Shown here piece after piece: positions 51,201-62,717 of a DNA stretch of 64,000 bases. The position numbers and the translations under genes were made by a program. Each line of letters starts with the position of its first letter. The first letter of the stretch is position 1. Source of the DNA: Anisus vortex (Eukaryota > Mollusca > Gastropoda > Planorbidae); NCBI GenBank assembly GCA_949126835.1, contig OX421502.1, forward strand, positions 36,481,789 to 36,545,788. Direction: 5' to 3'. The notes under the pieces are model-generated. The model had not been told where the DNA came from and searched no databases. It worked only from the letters and a program-made list of their open reading frames with translations.

Positions 51201-52768
51201 ACCTGAACAAACCAGGAAAATCCAGTAACTTAACATCATTTAAAACGTTTATAAAAATGCAAGATCAGAATCTGACCACGGATGAGCGTAGGACGCAATA
51301 ATCTTCTTTATAGAAGGAGCGTCTGTAATATACAAGATAAGACATTTAGTTGTTAAAAAAAAATAGGATAAGGCTTTTTTTTTAAAATTAATAACTTTGA
51401 TAGTGCTGGTGTCAAATGACATTAAGAAATGCAATAATAGGCTACTCACGGTAGTTTGTGTCAGCGTAAGGGTTTGGTTTTACGTGCGGTAGGTCAGAAC
51501 CAAACGTAAGGTCACTGCTTCTGCCTTTGGATTCGTAGATATAAGAGGGGAATAAAACATTGGTTAATTTTAAAATCTTGAAAAGCCCGCGTTTTCACAC
51601 ACAAAAAACAATGTCATGGAATATTATTCAAATGTATCGCCAAGATTAAACTATTCTACCGAAGATTACTGATTAGGCTTGAAAATCATAAAAATCATAA
51701 AATAAGCTTATGTCAATAAATATTTTATGGCTCAAAATTTTGACTCCCCCGCCCCCTTTATCCTTTGTTAACAACTGTCAGCATTAACTGTAAGTGTAGG
51801 CCCTATATTGTTTATTATAATATAACAATTCAATGTGCCAAGGCCTACTACTTTTTGACTTCCCTCCATCTTGGGAAAAGTTTTTTTTTTTAATGTCCCA
51901 CTTTTCAACAGAACTCAACACATAACAACACGTTAAGCATAAAGCAAAATTGATTTTTACGCATTCAAGACCTAGCCTATATAGGCGAAAACAAATTCTG
52001 CTCCTTCATTAAAGTGCCTGTGGCGGGGAGAATATATGAGTAGGCTAGTGTTAGGGCATACTTTCCTATTTTCTAAGACAACTTTAATAAAATACCCTTC
52101 GCCTTTCATACCTAGCCTGCCTATGCTAGTAGCGCATAGAAGTACTAAACTTAAATTTAGTTTATTTTTTTAAATCCCCAAATAAAACAGGTGACCGCCT
52201 AGGTTGCCTATATGGACGAGCCAGCCCTGCCCATATATAGATCTACGTTTAGGGGCGAAGCCACGTGGGAAGGGGTAGAGCTGAGGCAAGACCATCGTAA
52301 ATAGTTATGCTGGTCTTGGCTGGAATTTTTTTTAAATATTTTTTTGAACAGTTTTCTTTTTAAATACATACTAAATTCACTAAAAAATTTCGTAAATGTT
52401 TGTCACGCGAAAGTTCAGCCCCCCCCCCCCTCCCTTCCCCCCATGGACACAATTTCTGGCTTCGCCCCTACCTACATGTACTTACCAAAACTGGCGTAAG
52501 GAAACTTTTTAACTTCCTTTGTCTTCGGGCGCGAGTCCTTTGAATCTGCGGACTTTTTTTGGACCCTGTTAGGCTGATCTTTGACGCCCTTGCTAGCTCC
52601 GGGCGGACCCGGAGACGGTAGAGAGCGTGAGGAGGAAGTGGCCCTTGTTCTGTCTACGCCGTCGCGGGACGCTAAATTACCTTTCCGGCGTTTTCTCTGG
52701 CTCGATTTGACTTTACTCGAGGCACAGTGACATTTGGAATAGTTGCCCGTTTTGTCTTTGTGGAACAT
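47987..52768 (-). CDS. uncharacterised 295-aa protein, 4 exons, complete
   Basis: Join on the minus strand of 52768-52486, 51524-51450, 49332-49084 and 48267-47987. All junctions are phase 1 and the total is 888 nt. The first ATG follows an in-frame TAG. Order: a basic, Ser/Lys/Arg-rich N-terminus with a CHC motif (1-95, starting MFHKDKTGNYSKCHCASSK); a short FGSDLPHVKPNPYADTNY stretch; an acidic low-complexity run (DDNGDDDEEADYDEEDDEE, about 180-198); and a C-terminal part that looks folded or helical (THLIKRLSKEGYFNYNYSRH) ending in a Lys-rich tail. No signal peptide or membrane segment. I do not recognise the family. The basic and acidic tracts suggest a nuclear or nucleic-acid/chromatin-associated protein, but that is a guess. 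Confidence 0.85.
48318..48412. mobile_element. short palindromic MITE M3, copy 1
   Basis: ACCCAGCG at the left and CGCTGGGT at the right, with CCCCGTCGATACGACG in both halves. 95 bp, in intron 3 of the 295-aa gene. Confidence 0.75.
49084..49332 (-). CDS. exon 3 of the 295-aa protein, acidic tract
   Basis: 249 nt, acceptor ATCTTAAG, starting SPDSNVKLNNDSASAAKKP, including the Asp/Glu run; donor GTTTGG. Confidence 0.85.
49406..50800 (-). mobile_element. SINE-A (minus) split by hAT element H
   Basis: The SINE 3' half is at 49406-49502 (reads CTTCACCGGTCC toward its end on the minus strand). The 5' half with B box GGGTTCGAATCCTGG is at 50617-50800. The element between them is flanked by TACTAGGT on both sides, which are SINE bases duplicated by the insertion. 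Confidence 0.88.
49503..50616 (-). mobile_element. hAT-like non-autonomous element H, copy 2 (1114 bp)
   Basis: Exact 14-bp terminal inverted repeats CATAGGTTCTCAAC and GTTGAGAACCTATG. The target duplication TACTAGGT is at 49495-49502 and 50617-50624. Inverted relative to copy 1 (33519). It contains a SINE-C head fragment (GGCCGGCTGGTCCTGTGGTT, about 49817). No transposase frame. Confidence 0.93.
50989..51066. mobile_element. short palindromic MITE M3, copy 2
   Basis: The right half CCCCGTCGATACGACGTGGT ending CGCTGGGTA is intact; the left half is diverged (TACCCTACGTGGACACCACG). Confidence 0.65.
51149..51347 (+). mobile_element. LINE-B 3' end, sense copy
   Basis: AGTGGCATTCGGGCATGTAA through ACCACGGATGAGCGTAGGAC to GAAGGAGCGTCTGTAATA and TACAAGATAAGA. 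In intron 2 of the 295-aa gene. Confidence 0.8.
51450..51524 (-). CDS. exon 2 of the 295-aa protein
   Basis: 75 nt, acceptor CCAAAG, reading RSSDLTFGSDLPHVKPNPYA; donor GTGAGT. The neighbouring AG at GGCAG would give a frame that stops, so the first AG is used. Confidence 0.8.
52250..52470. mobile_element. MITE M4, copy 1
   Basis: Exact 14-bp inverted ends TAGGGGCGAAGCCA and TGGCTTCGCCCCTA. The interior has a C-run and no ORF. It sits in intron 1, almost touching the donor of exon 1 of the 295-aa gene. Confidence 0.85.
52486..52768 (-). CDS. exon 1 of the 295-aa protein
   Basis: ATG at 52768-52766; ends TTTG with donor GTAAGT. About 15 nt of intron separate it from a MITE (52250-52470). Confidence 0.85.
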
Positions 52769-53189
52769 GGAAAGGACTAGATTACAGGACTATGCACAGA
52801 GTTATAAATTAAGCGGTATATTAACTGACTCTTTACACATATATAACGACTTTACATTAGTGCATTATTATCTTATCTTATTTAATAGGTCCTATGCCAT
52901 TATATTAGCGTAAAGTTAAGTTTTAACTTGAATTAAGCTTCAATCTGGTTCGTAAACAAACCAATTTTATTTTTGTGTTCGCTCTGATAGGTGAATGTGG
53001 TCTATGTTTATATTGGTAAAGGGAGATCAGTAGAAAATTAGACACAAAAAGGGCAACTTGCTAGATTTCAGTGCGCACACAAATGACGTGCATGATAGGC
53101 TATATAGATCTACTCACTGAGCTATATATAGCCTACATGGAGTGCCCAATCACTTAAAATAAACCATACAAATGTGCAGAAAATGCAGA

Positions 53190-53540
53190 CTCTTATCTTA
53201 TACATTACAGACGCTCCTTTGATTATTGCTTCCTAGCGCTCATCTGTGGTCGGAGTCTATCTTGCATTTTTATTAATGTTTTAAATCATGTTAAGTTACT
53301 GGTTTTCCTGGTTTGCTCAGGCAACCCATTCCATGTCCGAATGCCACTCGGGAAGAAAGAGTTCTTATATGCATTTGTTCTCGCATAGGGGATAAGGAAA
53401 GTGTTTTTTTCTTTATGTTTATCTGAGCTTTGTAACAGGTTGTTATTGGGTTGTATTTCTAAATCAGAGTTTTTATGCCTTATGTATTAAATACTACTTT
53501 ACTCTTTGCCCTTCTGTCCTCTGGTGTTTCTAGGTTTATA
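53190..53540 (-). mobile_element. LINE-B 3' end, longest antisense copy
   Basis: Complement of LINE-B from TCTTATCTTATACATTACAG to CCAGAGGACAGAAGGGCAAA (minus reading). It spans the LEDRRAKSKVV region through the 3' tail. Confidence 0.8.
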
Positions 53541-54546
53541 TATAGATAAGTAAACCGTGATAAGATGGCCGATTTGACCAGGAAATACATACAATTTAAA
53601 CACCTCTTTTAGTTTAAGTGATTGGGCACTCCATGTATAATGTACATATTATGTAGGCTATATATATAGCTAAGTGATATCAAGTCAGGCTCAGGGGAGG
53701 TCACGCACGCATGAGGCCACCGAAAGACGCATTCCTATTTTTATATATTATTCTTAAAACTTAAAAGCCACTTAAATACACACATTTAATTAAATACAAT
53801 TAAATGCAGTTAACGCATTAATTGGTACACACGTCTAACAAGAAAGATATCTAATTATCTATAGGCCTTCGTAGGACTAAAGGCCTACATGGAGCATACG
53901 CCTATACAAATAGGCCTATTATTACAAAAAGGAAAAAAATAATTGCAAACATGAAGGCAGGTTTGACTTTTACCTAAATGGCTTTATATTTATAGGCCTA
54001 ATCCTTGTATATTATGTATTTTTTTCACACATGCTGGCAAGTCTCACAAGATATAGTATATAGCCTAGATCTAGGCCTACATAGGCCTATAGCTCTAAGC
54101 CTGTAAAAATATTATTACGAATGCACAAAACAAACAATAGTTATTGCAAAATATAATAAATATAAACAATTACTTAAAATAAACATAGCCCTCTGTACTT
54201 TTAACGGGAACGTCTGTTGGCGCAACAAAGAGCCGCATTTTTCCTTCCATTTCACGTTAACCACGGTCAAAGGGGAAGTAACTGCTGTCATTATAGACTA
54301 TAGTTTAATAAGCAAGGGAGGTAATGCCCTAAACTGTTTTAAACAAAATTATTTTAATTAGGTTTTCGGTTCAATTGTAAATAAAAAAATTTACTAATTT
54401 TTATAAAAACTAGTAAATTAGATTTGAAACAAAACATATACAGTTAATAAATCTAATGAATTAAATTATTTCCTTTTTTTTAATCAAAATATGATTAAAA
54501 ATGTATAAAAGTAGACACAATAACTTGTTATTTGTTTAAAGAAGAC

Positions 54547-54553
54547 TATATAA
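54547..54553 (+). promoter_or_regulatory. TATA box of the U6 gene
   Basis: TATATAA, 24-30 bp before the U6 start at 54577, the spacing used by polymerase III U6 promoters. A proximal sequence element upstream could not be identified by eye. Confidence 0.65.
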
Positions 54554-54576
54554 GTAAATCATGCCTAATTTAAAAT

Positions 54577-54592
54577 GTACTGTTAACGCAGT

Positions 54593-54632
<40 letters not shown>

Positions 54633-54682
54633 GGCCCCTGCGCAAGGATGACACGCAAATTCGTGAAGCGTTCCATATTTTT
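54577..54682 (+). ncRNA. U6: U6 spliceosomal RNA
   Basis: From ACATATACTAAAATTGGAAC onward the sequence is the universal U6: ACAGAGA box (ATACAGAGAAGATTAGCATG), the AGC triad, CAAGGATGACACGCAAATTC and the 3' GAAGCGTTCCATATTT end. The 5' stem-loop is not the usual GCUUCGGC type: GTACTG-TTAACG-CAGTAC forms a perfect 6-bp stem with a different sequence. Length about 106 nt, as expected. U6 pairs with U4 and U2 and forms the catalytic core of the spliceosome. With a TATA box and a T-run it looks like a working gene rather than a processed copy. Confidence 0.9.
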
Positions 54683-54685
54683 TTT
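54678..54685 (+). terminator. Pol III terminator of U6
   Basis: A run of eight T directly after the conserved 3' end. Confidence 0.8.
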
Positions 54686-55135
54686 GCCTTTTTATTTATA
54701 CACTAAAAATACCTCTTTTTTTTTTATAGCAAGCATTACGCTTATCTTTTAGGCATATTTTATGATTGGGACGAATCAGAGGTGAAGGGCGAATATAACA
54801 GAAACTAAATAGGACAATTGCAGTAGGATTACTTGGGCAAAGCGCTGCGGGCCCACATGGAAATATAAGAGGTTGATTGTTACTTACTTATTACTTGCCT
54901 CCAAGTTGGAGCTGGTCATAATGTCTAGACTCTAGACAAACAGAATTTATTTGTAGTGAAAACGCCGTGGTGGTATCAGCTATTTTTAAAGAAAATAACG
55001 GAATCTTTTATCTCATTAAAACCTATTGCTTATATATATATAAAATCTTAAGCTATCGTAGGCTATGCTTATAAAGTTTGAATGTGTGTTTAAGTATTGA
55101 GTTCTTTTTTTAAAAATTAAAACAGTGCAGTTGTA

Positions 55136-55330
55136 CAGGGGCGAAGCCACAGGGGAGGAAGACCTGGAATTTTGTTTAATTAAATATTGCTTTCCTTACG
55201 TTTGTTTAAATATGTACTTATAAAATTTGTACGCAAAAGTTCAGCCCCCCCCCCTCCTGAAATTTGGTAACTGTTTGTCAAGCGTTCAGCCCCCCCCCCC
55301 CCCTGGAAAAAAAATCTGGCTTTGTCCCTG
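55136..55330. mobile_element. MITE M4, copy 2
   Basis: CAGGGGCGAAGCCACAGGGG at the left and TCTGGCTTTGTCCCTG at the right; two internal C-runs as in copy 1. Confidence 0.75.
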
Positions 55331-55495
55331 GTTGTGTATAAAAAGTTTGGTATGCTCAGAATATTTATAATAAATTGAGCTGTCTGTTAAATATTAGATT
55401 TTTATATGAAGTTCTCTGAATAATGAATATTAAGTATCCAACATATATATATTTAGGCCCATACACTTTTTGAAGTCATATTATTTCATACACAA

Positions 55496-55632
55496 GAGTG
55501 GCATAAGCACATGGAATTGGTTGCCTGAACAAACCAGGAAAACCAGTAACTTATCACCAATGATGAGTGTAGGACGCAATAATCTTCTTTATAGTAATTA
55601 TAGAAGGAGCGTCTGTAATATATAAGATAAGA
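55496..55632 (+). mobile_element. LINE-B 3' end, sense, with internal deletion
   Basis: GAGTGGCATAAGCACATGGA, TGCCTGAACAAACCAGGAAA, then GAAGGAGCGTCTGTAATATA and TAAGATAAGA. Confidence 0.75.
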
Positions 55633-57470
55633 AGCAGCATAACAAAAACAAAGTAAATTTTGAAAGTACCAGTAATGAATTTTAAAGTTTTATAATTACA
55701 GTAATTAATTGTATTATTCTGTCTTCATATGGACCCAGTGCAATGGTGTCTTTTCAAACTTGATCTTGATCTATAGCATTAATGTAATAATTAAATAAAA
55801 CAACATATTTAAACCTTAATGTGTCCAGCTGTGTAGCTTTTCCTTTCCCTTTAGTGAATTTATTTAGATTTCTTCCCTTCCATTTCCAAATACACGTTTT
55901 TTGCTCTTGCAGGCTGATTATAAATATTATAATATAATTTTCTGATGATGAGCAATTAATTCACTGTTTTTAACTTTTACATAAGAATTTAATTGCTAAG
56001 ACTTAATTAATTCTCATGTTGCCACTGGTAAAGCTTATATTATCCTATTACCATAATTTAAGAGGCTGGTGAATTTCACTTGCATATGCAATAAGACTTC
56101 CGTTTCTGGCACACCTGTATTTGTTATTAACTTATTTGAAAACAAAAACTTATTTCAATTAAAATCAAACTCAAAACCACTGAACTCATTCACAAGACTA
56201 GACTATTTTACCTTTAAGCAAAAAAAAATGTTTATTAACTAGCAGCAAATACTTTTGGTATGTATGACCATATAAAACATTACAACCTGTATTTATATCA
56301 GTACATACAAAATACAAATATGCTTATTATGTATATGTATAAATGTCATATATTAATGTAAGGCAGTGATATAAAAACATTGTACATATGCTATGTTGTT
56401 TTTTTTTTTTTAAATAATACAAGGCAGAAGTAATTATATAACAACTACAACAAAATATACAAGAAACAAGTGTATACTTGGAGTCCATAAAGGAAACAAG
56501 AAAAATCTATAAACATTTCTAGCCACAGAGCTGGCCAAAATTCTTTTAATGGGGCCAAGATGTTAAAAAAATTAAACTAAACTTATACTATAAGTTCACA
56601 ATTAGTTTCAAACATACAATATTTAATCTGGTCTAGTTGATAACAAAAACTTGTGAGATGAAATTCATACAATGAAACATTTCATAGTTAGTTTTCATTG
56701 AACTGTTACGGTAGTAAATATATAAAGAAGTTGTTCAAACACTTTCACATTTATAACAGATATAAAAAGGGAGGAAAATATTTTATGACAAGAGATCAAG
56801 CGGTACACATGTCTGAAAGTTGGCAGAGGTGAAGGGGACAGAAATCTTGTTTCCTGTGCACATTTATATACTTAGTGGGAGAGATCTGGCCCACAGGCCG
56901 TGGTTGTGATCCCCTTGTTTAGAGAATGAATAGAATTTTTTTTCTTGATTATCCGACATGCAGAAAAGAGAAACACACACAAATTGTTCAGATGTCTAGC
57001 TCACTAGGTCACATGCAATTTATTTTTTCAAGCACAATATACATTAATATTTATTAAATACATGTAGTGGACGTTGAATGACCAGCTAAAATAAATCTAA
57101 CCTAACAAAAGATCTTACAAAGTGGCTTATAAAGGGCAGGGATGTAAGGAACATGGGCCACTTCAACATGTATCAGAATTATATTTTTAACAGTACTGAA
57201 GAAAGCATTGCCAAGGCTTGATGGAGACACCTGTAGCTGAAATCCAGCCCATGTTTACATGTAAGAAATTATTTTATGCTCAATTGGCTTTATTATTTCT
57301 TTCCTGAATGTTTTTGCCTGCGGGTGATAAATTATTTCCATGCAGATTCCACATTCACACAGGCTATAGCATTTTCTAAAATTAGTTAAATAATAACTGC
57401 ACACACACACAAAAAAAAAAGATCAATGATAACACCCATACACAAAAACCAAGCAAAAATAAAATGTGTT

Positions 57471-57549
57471 AACTCTTCCCGTACCGACCTACTTCTATCT
57501 ATGCTGCCTTCAGTTCCGCTATATACGCGCCCGTGACTGTAAGGGTTAA
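57471..57549. repeat. TTAA-flanked short inverted element (piggyBac-like?)
   Basis: TTAACTCTTCCCGTACCG at the left against CTGTAAGGGTTAA at the right: imperfect inverted ends starting at TTAA. TTAACCCTTACAG recurs at 61461. Confidence 0.35.
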
Positions 57550-58792
57550 AAATAAGGCTGCCTATTTGAAAATAAATCACTGATCTTATGGGTGAAAAAT
57601 ATTTCTTTACTAGTTGTTAGTTATTACAAGGACAAATTCTTTCCTTATTTATGAGAATTAACACATATACAAAATATCTATATTGACTGCTTAAAATTCT
57701 AGATGATCATTTGACTAAAATGTGTAAAGTCGTTAGAAATCAAGCTATAAAACAGGGCACACATATTTATTGTTATTTCTTTTTTTATCAGTTAAGCTTG
57801 AGTATGAATAGTTACAAAAACTCAACTTTTCATAACGTCTTTAATTTTAATATAAAATAGATTTAAGAATTTATATTGAGTGTTTTAAATTTAAAAAAAA
57901 CAAAACAACAAATACCCATGTTGAGGTTTACTACATAACTTGCTGGCTCAGTAGGGTTAAAAAATGTTGATTCATTAACTAACTAGTTATCAGTATACTT
58001 CATAATCAATGGTAGTGACATTTCTAGACTTAACATAATGAAAGCAATTGTAATAAAAAAAAGTTTTCACATTTCTATAAAACAAGAAGGACACAATTAC
58101 ATTTGTGGTAATTTTGACTAGACAGTAGTGTAAAGCCCAGTTTATAAAGTGAACCATTACTAATTGGATTTATACTGTAGTTTAATTTTGTGTGGAGCAG
58201 CGTTATCAGAACATCACATTGTTTCCTAGTTCTATAACCTCTTAGTTTAGATTTCTTACAGGAACCAAGGTTGTATCTGATAGACCAGGGGAAAAAGCTG
58301 CTATCATGGTTAGACATATTGGACGCTGGTGATCTTAATGCATGAGGTTTTGTTAGCGAAATGGACATTGCAGGTCACCAAAAATAATTAATGCTTTTAA
58401 ATCTTCCGCTCTACAAAATTCTAGACAACATCAATATTCTTTTAAAAAAATTGGCACTGTCCTGTTATTCACAGACATAAACTTACAAAGTTTCAGAACT
58501 CTTATGTAAAAGTAATTTGTTTAAATGTGTAAAATAAAACCTACCACAAGCCTAGTCTATACTGAACATAAGAAAAATTGTGTATACTATAATAATGTTT
58601 CTTATACAGACTTTGTGCACCTTTTGATGTAGTCCTGTATATTGGATAGATATGATGGTCACTGTGGTTCACGAAGCAGTAAAGTGGACTTTCATTTCTC
58701 AACTCATTTGAGAACAATGGACAGTTAAGTATCGAGCAATTATCAGTTCATTGTGGACTTGCATTTGATGTGCCAGGATTTATCTTAAATTA

Positions 58793-58855
58793 TATATTAC
58801 AGATGCTCCTTCTACAAAGAAGATGATTGCATCCTACACTCATTCGTGGTTGGTT
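58793..58855 (-). mobile_element. LINE-B 3' tail fragment, antisense
   Basis: Only ATATATTACAGATGCTCCTT through CACTCATTCGTGGTTGG remains. Confidence 0.6.
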
Positions 58856-59509
58856 AGTGTGGACTTATATTTGCTGCTGATATGTGAACCATGCCATTTA
58901 TAACACTAGTGATATCTCAAGTCTTATAATCAAACTTTGAAAGTAAAAAAACTAAATTTTTTTGTTCAGCTAAAAAATACTTAAAAACATGACAGACTGA
59001 TTCATACAAGTGCAGACGCTAAAACAATTTTTGAAATCCGAATATTTACATACAAACTCACATGAAAGAAAATAGTTAGTCACAGACACACACACACACA
59101 AACCAAATGCTTCACATTTTTCCATCATCAACATACAGACATTGAAATATGTTCACAGTCATTCCATCAAGGCATGAGTATTTTTTTAAAAAGCAGAACC
59201 ATTTCATATCACACTCAGAAGAAAGAAGATTAAAAGATGCAATAGAAAACATTCCTATAGGAGGGGTTAAAAGCCCAAAAAAATATTTTTTGACATTAAA
59301 CAAAACATTGATAAACACAGACGCAGTACATAAACACAACTCTGGAAAAACAGAAAATGTTTGACATAAAAATTAAAAAAAAAAGATTCTATCTATAGAA
59401 AAACAGCTTTGTCAGACAAATTGTAATGCTAAATGCATAAAAAGTTCATCACTGGATTACTAGATGACTGAGCTACAGTATCTGAAGCTCCAAAAGTGAA
59501 CAACTAGAG

Positions 59510-59860
59510 CAGGGGTCGGGAACCCATGGCTCGCGAGCCAGATGTGGCTCTTTTGATGGCTGCATCTGGCTCGCAGACAAATGTTCGATTATTTAAAAAA
59601 ATGTTTTTTTTAAAGACTTATTGATCTACATATTAATTGCATATCAATATTTCATTCTACAAATGAGCTAAAGTCTACTGCAGCTCAGCATCAGAAGAAT
59701 TCAGAGACATAATTATTGTACTTTTAGTGTTGAAATTACAAAAAATGCCCACATTTACTTGAATTTTTAGTTTTAAACATAATGTATGGCTCTCACAGAA
59801 TTACTTTTCAAAATGTGTGGTGTCCATGGCTCTCTCAGACAAAAAGGTTCCCGACCCCTG
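59510..59860. mobile_element. hAT-like MITE M2, complete (351 bp)
   Basis: Terminal inverted repeats CAGGGGTCGGGAACC and GGTTCCCGACCCCTG, perfect over 15 bp. The flanking octamers AACTAGAG and ATCTAGAA agree at 6 of 8 positions. No ORF. A second copy abuts element H at 33183-33510. Confidence 0.88.
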
Positions 59861-60235
59861 ATCTAGAACAACCAGCCGTGATAATAGAACAATGGACACT
59901 AGGCTGATCTACTATGACATCCATTGATATTGTATGTTACTTGATCTTAAAACCATTTTGTAACCAATTCTAAAAGTGTTTTAAAAACATTCACACAAGA
60001 ATAACACCAGTAACAGCATATTTACCGTTAAAAATCCTAATAGTATTACTACAATGCTGACAAATATTTGTTTAAACTACATAATTATTCTATTACATGA
60101 CATTAAAACGGCCAATGGACAATTTAGGACACAGTCAATGTAATTTACACAGTAGTACTTTCAAAAACACTTACAGTGAACCGCACATACAGTCAATAAT
60201 TTGCTTGTTAAAATAAGTATGGTAATAATAAATAC

Positions 60236-60355
60236 ATACAGGGTATGACTTACATGATTAGCTCACAGTAAACTTATACATACAGGTATGACTTATATGA
60301 TTAGCTCACAGTAATCTAATACATGATTAGCTCACAGTAATCTTATACAAAGTTA
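60236..60355. repeat. tandem repeat of about 30-50 bp, 3 units
   Basis: Repeated TGATTAGCTCACAGTAA followed by CTTATAC or CTAATAC. Confidence 0.85.
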
Positions 60356-61197
60356 TGATATATATATAATGGTGGTGAGATTAATCTCTAGGCATGCAAA
60401 TTTTGTCTTATACATTGTAAGCATAACTTGGGTGTAGACTTTATCTTTACCAGAGTAGGCGGCGTGTCTGGGAGAAGGGTAGTGTTGAGGAGAGAGAGGG
60501 GCTAAGGATTATTGATGAACAATGGAAGAGTGGAACCATGGCAAAATTAAATCCTCTCTCTCACCTCAGACTTTAAAAAATATACACAATTTTATCAAAG
60601 AATAGAATTGTGCATTATGTTGAAGGGAAACTTATAATTATTAAAAGTGGAGAATTTCAGATGGGAAGAAGAAGAGCCTTTGTGTTTTAATGGCATCTGA
60701 ATCTTGAGCTGGTAGAATTAAAAGGCTAGAAAATGTTGTGGCATGTAAAGTAAAAGGTTTTCTGGGTGTCTGAAATCTCAGGCAGCTAGTCAAAAGATTG
60801 TTAATCGAGCAAGTGAGATGAATATAGAGTAGGGAGAGAAATGGTAATTGTTCTCAATTGCAGACAGCTTCACAGCTAAATGTCATTAGTAAAACAAAAT
60901 ATTACAATGACATATGTAAAATAAAATATAATATATATATATCACACATACAGATATTTATGGGTTCGAGCTCAGCCCAACTAATTAGCACCTTAATAAA
61001 AGGGAGATCACAAAGTCAAATAAAGAAAAGACAACTCCCTTTTTTCTTGCTTCTTTTTTGTTTTGCTTAAGAAAATGAAACTATAAGACCAATAGAAGAT
61101 ATAATACAAGTGTACTGAATAGATACAGCAGCAGTTCTATTAGTTCCACCCTCCCCCTGGTTTAGAATGGTCTAGTCTAGGCCGAAAGGCTCCTTCC

Positions 61198-61350
61198 TTA
61201 GCTGGACAGTTTCATTTTCTCCAGGATGGGGATGACCATGTCAAACTTGGGCCTCTTGCCTGGCTCCTCGTTCATGCAGATCTTGATCAGCCTGGTCATG
61301 TGGTTGGAGATGCCAGGCGGTACAGAGATCCTCAGATCTTCAAGGGCAAC
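61198..61350 (-). CDS. ILK: ILK last coding exon
   Basis: Acceptor AATGTCAG; starts [20 protein letters not shown]; ends LSS then TAA. Confidence 0.95.
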   Translation of the reverse strand, partial: VALEDLRISVPPGISNHMTRLIKICMNEEPGKRPKFDMVIPILEKMKLSS

Positions 61351-62717
61351 CTGACATTTTTTAAAACAAAACACACAAACATAAAGAATACTGGAACAAA
61401 GTGCTTAGAATTTGAAATGGACTGCAAATAATAACATTAGGACATACCACTCTTAATGTTAACCCTTACAGCCCCAGGCGTGTATATTTCCATCAAACTA
61501 CATTTTCCCCTCTGTCCCGTGCGTGTATATTTTTATCAGCAGACCTTTTTATCCCTGTGACCCTGGTGAGTATATTTTCCTCAATGAAGGGTGTCTATTT
61601 AAAGAAAAAAAAAAGGATCTGACCTTTCACCAGTCTCGGGCAGAATGATTTTTCAATAGCTGAATTGTAGAATTTTTTTTTGCTTTTTAAAAAATGAAAA
61701 TTTACCAATCATTGAGTTTTTGTTGTGGAATTGAAAGTGCGGGTCTATTATGGACTAAGGTGTTGATGAAACTTTTTCTTATGAATTAATATTATGAATG
61801 AATACAATAATTTAAGTTTTTATTGTTCCTGACCTTCATTCCAATTTCCATTGGCTCCAATTCAGCAAACGGAACCTCCCTAGTCTCCAGCTCCCAGAGC
61901 AGGATGGCAAAGCTCCACATATCAGCAGCTCTTACGTTGATGTCCTCTGGAGCTTTCTGCAGAGCTGTACAAGTTACACATACATTTAAAATAATTTCAA
62001 AAATAGAAAAACACTAGTTCTTTGCATTTCATTCTATTTCAGTTAATAAATACCACCTCCTCTCCCAACTACCCCCATTCACAATGCTAAAATTCTCTAG
62101 GCAGAGAAAGTAGATTTGTATTGTTATTACATGACTTTTTCCACTATACCATCAAAGAAATGTATGTTTTACTACATTCACTTAGTCATTTCTTTTGTAT
62201 CTCATCTTCAAACAGGCTTTTTACTATACCATCATTAAACTCACTTTACTAAACAGCACATTGAATTAATTAGCTATGGTGCGTGTCTAAACAATGTAGA
62301 GTGTAGAATAAACAATCAAGACAGTCAGGTGCAAGCCAGCCAAGTCAGAAACTTTTTTGGTATTAAACCTTTCTTAGGAAGTCCAGCATGACGTCTAAAA
62401 ATATCTTGAAGTTTTGTCCCTATAGATTTTCTACAATTTCATTGTGTGAAAAAAAGAAAATGCCAGTTTTTCTTTACATGCCCTATTCATTTTTTATGTT
62501 TCTCCTAAAAAAAATTGCTTTTAATTTTTAACTTGAACAGTAGCGGAATATAGCTTGCAGTACAGTAGTACACGTAGCTGCTGATTAAATGTTCCTACTT
62601 TAAGGCTCAGAGCTCACCTTCAGGTGCACACCAGGCAGGTGCAAACAGTTTCCCTTTCTCGTGGAACGAAAATTTGTAGTCTGCCATGTTGATCTTGGCC
62701 GTCAGGTCTTCATCGAT
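61198..62717 (-). CDS. ILK: integrin-linked kinase (ILK), C-terminal three exons (5' part outside)
   Basis: Join on the minus strand of 62717-62618, 61964-61834 and 61350-61198. Phases agree and the stop is TAA at 61200-61198. About 127 residues cover the C-lobe of the kinase-like domain: [69 protein letters not shown] and [12 protein letters not shown]. This matches ILK throughout. ILK is a pseudokinase scaffold at integrin adhesions, bound to PINCH and parvin. The position of the catalytic DFG reads DYK here, as expected for a non-catalytic member (DVK in vertebrates). The APE motif is kept. Upstream exons (ankyrin repeats, N-lobe) should lie beyond 64000; none was found at 62718-64000. Confidence 0.95.
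61834..61964 (-). CDS. ILK: ILK exon, kinase helix F region
   Basis: Acceptor TTGTACAG completes the alanine codon; 43 codons; ends MKgt with donor GTCAGG. Confidence 0.95.
62618..62717 (-). CDS. ILK: ILK exon with the pseudo-DFG and APE region
   Basis: Acceptor CCATCCGTAG; 33 codons + G; donor GTGAGC. Confidence 0.95.

Larger units (their letters stand above)
54690..61197. other. no coding exon seen; right part probably the ILK 3' UTR
   Basis: AT-rich DNA with MITE M4, a LINE-B end, MITE M2, a few microsatellites and no supported exon. Minus-strand AATAAA motifs occur, for example at 56236-56231, so a very long ILK 3' UTR is possible. Where it ends cannot be told. Confidence 0.4.
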
